Source: Clostridiales bacterium UBA6330
Lineage (GTDB): Bacteria > Bacillota > Clostridia > Oscillospirales > CAG-272
Assembly: GCA_002438075.1 (NCBI GenBank)
Contig: DJSQ01000075.1
Coordinates: 1-8,274, forward strand
DNA: 8,274 nucleotides
Direction: 5' to 3'
The notes below the pieces were generated by a model. It was given only the letters and a program-made list of their open reading frames with translations. It searched no databases and was not told where the DNA came from. Below, piece by piece: positions 6,081-8,274 of the stretch; within the stretch, counting starts at the first letter, position 1, and every line of letters begins with the position of its first letter. A program made the translations under genes and the position numbers.

Positions 6081-6167
6081 ATGTTGATATTCTTTTTGGG
6101 GTGCCTCTTGGATGGGGGCTTTTTCTTTTTTTCGTTCTTCCGAAAAAAACTCAAAAAAATTTTGTGA
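6081..6167 (+). CDS. Doubtful 28-residue hydrophobic small ORF
   Basis: An ATG at 6081 opens 28 codons ending in TGA. The peptide begins MLIFFLGCLLDGG, continues with a phenylalanine-rich hydrophobic run, and ends in a basic tail (RKKLKK). This is the shape of a single-helix membrane peptide such as type I toxins. A G-rich stretch (6064-6077) precedes the ATG but is not a clean Shine-Dalgarno. Much of the composition follows simply from the T-tracts and A-tracts in this stretch, and no promoter is evident close upstream. More likely than not this is a chance frame. Confidence 0.12.
   Translation: MLIFFLGCLLDGGFFFFSFFRKKLKKIL
6120..6163 (+). promoter_or_regulatory. Phased A/T tracts upstream of a promoter
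   Basis: Runs of T at 6120-6124 and 6126-6132 are followed by runs of seven A at 6143-6149 and 6153-6159, then TTTT. The two A-tracts are spaced by 10 bp, one helical turn, which favours intrinsic bending. TTTTTTTCG (6126-6134) can also pair with CGAAAAAAA (6141-6149). They lie about 30-75 bp upstream of the extended -10 at 6191-6201, so an UP-element or curvature role is plausible. Confidence 0.35.
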
Positions 6168-6190
6168 GCTTAAGGCGGGCTTTAGGGAGG

Positions 6191-6201
6191 TATGGTAAAA
6201 T
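6191..6201 (+). promoter_or_regulatory. Extended -10 promoter for the VTC operon
   Basis: The sequence TATGGTAAAAT contains TG-N-TAAAAT, an extended -10 differing from TATAAT at one base. No recognisable -35 lies 16-18 bp upstream, which is tolerated at extended -10 promoters. The predicted start near 6208 leaves a leader of about 26 nt carrying the AAGGGAGGGA ribosome binding site (6217-6226), 7 nt before the ATG at 6234. Confidence 0.5.
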
Positions 6202-6233
6202 AGAGGCACAAAAGGCAAGGGAGGGACTTTCCT

Positions 6234-6818
6234 ATGAAACGGGTAACGAAAAATGTGATTTTATTTGCGGCGATGGCTGTGGCGGTTGGGATGCTGGCTT
6301 TGACCCTTCTGCACGGGTACGGCATGATTGGCGGCACGGGAAACGGTACTGTCGGTGCGCCGAGCGAGGGGCTTCCGAGCGGTGGACCGAACGGGGACGG
6401 CTTCGGGCGACCCGATGGGAACAACAACGGCAGCAATGGCGGAAGCAATGCAAACGGTGACGGGGAGGAGATTGGCGAGGTCACGCTCCCCGATGGCGGC
6501 AATTCGGGCAATGCGCCGTCCGACAACGGTCAGGAGGGCATGACACCGCCCGACGGCAACGGTCAGGGCATGACCCCGCCGCAAATGCCGAACGGAGGGG
6601 ACTTTGGCGGGGTCGACAACGCGGGGAACGGGGGCAAGGCTCCCGCAGGCACGGGCAACGGGCTCGGCGGGCATCTTGCGTTCGCAACGGTCTGGGTATT
6701 CCTGTTTGCGTTCTGCCTTTCGTGGGCAATTTACAGTCGGTGCAATTCCGAAAATGCGGGAAGGAAAGGGGGAGACGGACAATGGAAATCCGAACCTGCT
6801 TCAAGCGGTACGAACTGA
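6234..6818 (+). CDS. Two-helix membrane protein with acidic Gly/Asn-rich loop
   Basis: I do not recognise a named family. The 194-residue protein has a basic N-terminus (K2, R3, K6), a first hydrophobic helix (about 8-27), a low-complexity region (28-147) rich in Gly, Asn, Asp and Pro, a second helix (148-167) and a short tail with R169, R177 and K178. The positive-inside rule puts both ends in the cytoplasm and the 120-residue loop outside. That loop holds about 13 acidic residues against two basic ones (R59, K135), so it should be strongly anionic. It contains a tandem ten-residue repeat ending in GMTPP (97-106 and 107-116). The start is supported by AAGGGAGGGA 7 nt upstream. The end overlaps the VTC gene by 37 bp, so it is probably translated with it. 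Similar PPDG/NGQG tracts occur in cell-envelope proteins of Firmicutes. A role as envelope partner of the VTC/DUF4956 pair is inference. Confidence 0.8.
   Translation: MKRVTKNVILFAAMAVAVGMLALTLLHGYGMIGGTGNGTVGAPSEGLPSGGPNGDGFGRPDGNNNGSNGGSNANGDGEEIGEVTLPDGGNSGNAPSDNGQEGMTPPDGNGQGMTPPQMPNGGDFGGVDNAGNGGKAPAGTGNGLGGHLAFATVWVFLFAFCLSWAIYSRCNSENAGRKGGDGQWKSEPASSGTN
6522..6581 (+). repeat. Tandem 30-bp repeat inside the acidic-loop gene
   Basis: Two adjacent 30-base units encode DNGQEGMTPP and DGNGQGMTPP. They share AACGGTCAG and GGCATGAC blocks, with small shifts between them. They look like an in-frame duplication within the disordered loop and may vary in copy number between strains. Confidence 0.6.
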
Positions 6819-7495
6819 AATATCTGCTTAACGCGGAGCAATACGCCGCCGTGCGGGAGGCAATGCGTGGGCGCATGGTCCCCGATGCTTACGGCAAGAG
6901 CCGCATCTGCAACCTTTATTTCGACACGCCCGACTTCCGCATCATCCGCCGCTCTCTGGAGAAGCCGATTTACAAAGAAAAGCTCCGTTTGCGGAGCTAC
7001 GGACCTGTTGGCGCGGGAGGCACGGTGTTCGCGGAGCTGAAAAAGAAGTATCAATCGGTGGTCTACAAGCGGCGGGTGACCATGACGCGGGAGGGCGCGC
7101 GGGACTTCTTCCGTGACCCCGACCCGCACACGCAGATTGAGCGCGAGCTCGCCTATTTTCTGACGGTCAACCCGACCGCCGAGCCGATGGTCTGGCTCTC
7201 CTACGCAAGGGAAGCCTTCTTCGGCGCAAACAATCCCGATTTCCGCATGACCTTTGACACCGACGTGCTGGCGCGTTGGGATGACCTGACCCTCGGCGGG
7301 GGCATTTACGGCACGCCCGTGCTCCCGCAGGGGAAGGTGCTGATGGAGGTCAAGGTCGTGGACGCGGTTCCGCTCTGGCTGACAAATACGCTCTCGGCGG
7401 CGGGCATCCGTCAGACATCCTTTTCCAAATACGGCACGGCATACCTGCAACGGCAGGAAAACGGGCTTCTCACAGGAGGACAACACTATGCTTAA
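6782..7495 (+). CDS. VTC-domain polyphosphate polymerase
   Basis: Cytosolic polyphosphate polymerase domain of the VTC/CYTH-like tunnel fold, predicted to build polyphosphate from ATP. The product has 237 residues and consists of the domain alone. Basic and acidic residues line up with the tunnel of yeast Vtc4 as I recall it: FKRYELKYLL (residues 7-16), KLRLRSYG (67-74), FAELKKK (83-89), VYKRR (94-98), YAREAF (141-146), RMTFDTDV (155-162), LMEVKV (187-192, with E189 the likely metal ligand) and SFSKYGTAY (213-221). I chose the ATG at 6782 because a strong AAGGAAAGGGGGAG ribosome binding site precedes it and the domain starts at once. An in-frame ATG at 6722 would add 20 unrelated residues lying within the upstream gene. 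It overlaps the upstream gene by 37 bp and the downstream one by 8 bp. There is no SPX domain or membrane helix, so product transport would need partners. The exact residue equivalences were not aligned. Confidence 0.9.
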   Translation: MEIRTCFKRYELKYLLNAEQYAAVREAMRGRMVPDAYGKSRICNLYFDTPDFRIIRRSLEKPIYKEKLRLRSYGPVGAGGTVFAELKKKYQSVVYKRRVTMTREGARDFFRDPDPHTQIERELAYFLTVNPTAEPMVWLSYAREAFFGANNPDFRMTFDTDVLARWDDLTLGGGIYGTPVLPQGKVLMEVKVVDAVPLWLTNTLSAAGIRQTSFSKYGTAYLQRQENGLLTGGQHYA

Positions 7496-8180
7496 CAACC
7501 TGTTCAACAGTGTTTTCGCGGACGAAACGCAATCCACGCTGTCCGTCGGACTGTTTCTGCTCTGCATTCTTATCGCTCTGGTCTGCGGCGGCATCTACGT
7601 TGCGGCGTTCTCCTTCCGTGCCCGCGGAAGTCGGAGTATGCGGCTCTCGCTGGCGCTTCTGCCTGCGGCGGTCTGCGTGGTCATCATGATGGTAAACGGA
7701 AACGTCGGCATCGGCGTGGCGGTGGCGGGCGCGTTCTCGCTGGTCCGCTTCCGCTCGGCACCGGGGAACGCAAAGGAGATTTCGGTCATCTTCATGGCAA
7801 TGTGCTCGGGACTGATTGTCGGGGTCGGGTACTTCGCATACGCCCTGCTTTTCAGCATTCTGATGGGCGGACTGCTGATGGGGCTGACTGCCTTCGGAGA
7901 AAAGGAGCGGAACCGCGACCGCGCAAGAACATTGAAGCTGACAATTCCCGAGGACTTGGACTATACGGACGTGTTTGACGATGTGTTCCATGCCTATACC
8001 GAGAAAACAGAGCTGACCGCCGCGAAAACCGCGAATATGGGAAGCCTTTATAAGCTGACCTATCGGGTCGTATTGAAGCCGACCGTCAGCGAAAAACAGT
8101 TTCTGGATGACCTGCGCGTGCGGAACGGCAATCTGGAAATTCTCCTCGCCCGCGCGGAGGAAAACGAACGGGATTTGTAA
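7488..8180 (+). CDS. DUF4956 family integral membrane protein
   Basis: The protein has 230 residues. Hydrophobic segments lie at about 18-42, 53-70, 74-86 (short), 98-116 and 118-136. A soluble, mixed-charge C-terminal domain (about 137-230) with predicted alternating strands and helices follows. The conserved stretch GAFSLVRFRSAPGNAKEI (81-98), after the glycine-rich VGIGVAVA, is the hallmark by which I recognise DUF4956. The start has an AGGAGG ribosome binding site and overlaps the VTC gene by 8 bp, so the two are translationally coupled. DUF4956 and VTC-domain genes are known neighbours in Firmicutes and actinobacteria, often also with CotH-type genes. By analogy with the membrane subunits of yeast VTC, it could anchor the polymerase and conduct polyphosphate across the membrane. 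That is inference; the family has no established biochemical function that I can cite. Confidence 0.88.
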   Translation: MLNNLFNSVFADETQSTLSVGLFLLCILIALVCGGIYVAAFSFRARGSRSMRLSLALLPAAVCVVIMMVNGNVGIGVAVAGAFSLVRFRSAPGNAKEISVIFMAMCSGLIVGVGYFAYALLFSILMGGLLMGLTAFGEKERNRDRARTLKLTIPEDLDYTDVFDDVFHAYTEKTELTAAKTANMGSLYKLTYRVVLKPTVSEKQFLDDLRVRNGNLEILLARAEENERDL

Positions 8181-8225
8181 TCTTTAGATAAGACCCTCGG
8201 CTCTTGTTGCAGTGAAAGTTTTCGC

Positions 8226-8270
8226 CCGCCTTTTTCAAAAGGCGGCGCGGTCGAGGGCGCGGAGCCCTCG
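8226..8270 (+). terminator. Tandem GC-rich stem-loops after DUF4956 gene
   Basis: CCGCCTTT (8226-8233) pairs with AAAGGCGG (8238-8245) around TTCA, and CGAGGGC (8252-8258) pairs with GCCCTCG (8264-8270) around GCGGA. The CGAGGG arm could instead pair with CCCTCG at 8194-8199, just after the stop codon, so alternative folds are possible. They lie 46 nt past the last gene and are a plausible transcript end. The window stops before any T-tract could be seen. The palindromes may equally be part of another dispersed intergenic repeat. Confidence 0.45.
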
Positions 8271-8274
8271 TCGC

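Noticed and set aside
5861..6460. 200-codon plus-strand frame across the rnf-VTC gap
   Set aside because: It crosses the palindromic repeat, the terminator and the next promoter, has low-complexity composition, and overlaps the start of the supported gene at 6234 in another frame.
6438..6480. EF-hand or dockerin-like calcium loop in the acidic protein (NANGDGEEIGE)
   Set aside because: The Asn/Asp/Gly spacing partly fits, but the hydrophobic residue and the final acidic ligand are out of register, and no flanking helices are apparent.
6722..6781. ATG at 6722 as the start of the VTC gene
   Set aside because: It would overlap the second helix of the upstream protein, add 20 residues unlike the family, and ignore the strong ribosome binding site before 6782.

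Overview
The window looks like chromosomal DNA from a GC-rich anaerobic member of the Clostridia/Firmicutes. This placement is an inference. It rests on the gene order rnfC-D-G-E-A-B (the order known from Acetobacterium and many clostridia), strong AGGAGG-type ribosome binding sites, near-consensus sigma-A promoters, and a VTC-domain/DUF4956 gene pair of the kind common in Firmicutes. No rRNA, tRNA, CRISPR array, transposase or phage gene was seen.

Layout. Positions 1-75 hold a palindromic repeat that abuts the 3' end of nth (endonuclease III, minus strand, 70-717). A 172-bp divergent intergenic region (718-889) carries two back-to-back promoters, one for nth and one for a complete Rnf operon: rnfC, rnfD, rnfG, rnfE, rnfA, rnfB (890-5848). 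The Rnf genes overlap by 4 or 14 bp, except for a 14-nt gap before rnfB. Together they encode the membrane ferredoxin:NAD+ oxidoreductase that couples electron transfer to Na+ or H+ pumping. Nth and several Rnf subunits are both iron-sulfur proteins, and nth is also linked to rnf/rsx in gammaproteobacteria.

Right after rnfB lies a second copy of the same repeat, inverted relative to the first. The two share 66 identical bases. A large intrinsic terminator follows (5928-6010). The rest of the 385-nt gap (5849-6233) holds a small GC hairpin, phased A/T tracts, a doubtful 28-codon hydrophobic reading frame and an extended -10 promoter.

A second plus-strand operon (6234-8180) encodes three proteins in overlapping genes. 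The first is a two-helix membrane protein with an acidic Gly/Asn-rich outer loop. The second is a cytosolic VTC-type polyphosphate polymerase domain. The third is a DUF4956 integral membrane protein. My reading is a bacterial polyphosphate synthesis/translocation module; this is inferred from the VTC family and from the membrane partners. The window closes with GC-rich inverted repeats (8226-8270).

The items most worth following up are the inverted repeat pair whose edges supply stop codons, and the compact VTC/DUF4956/acidic-loop operon.
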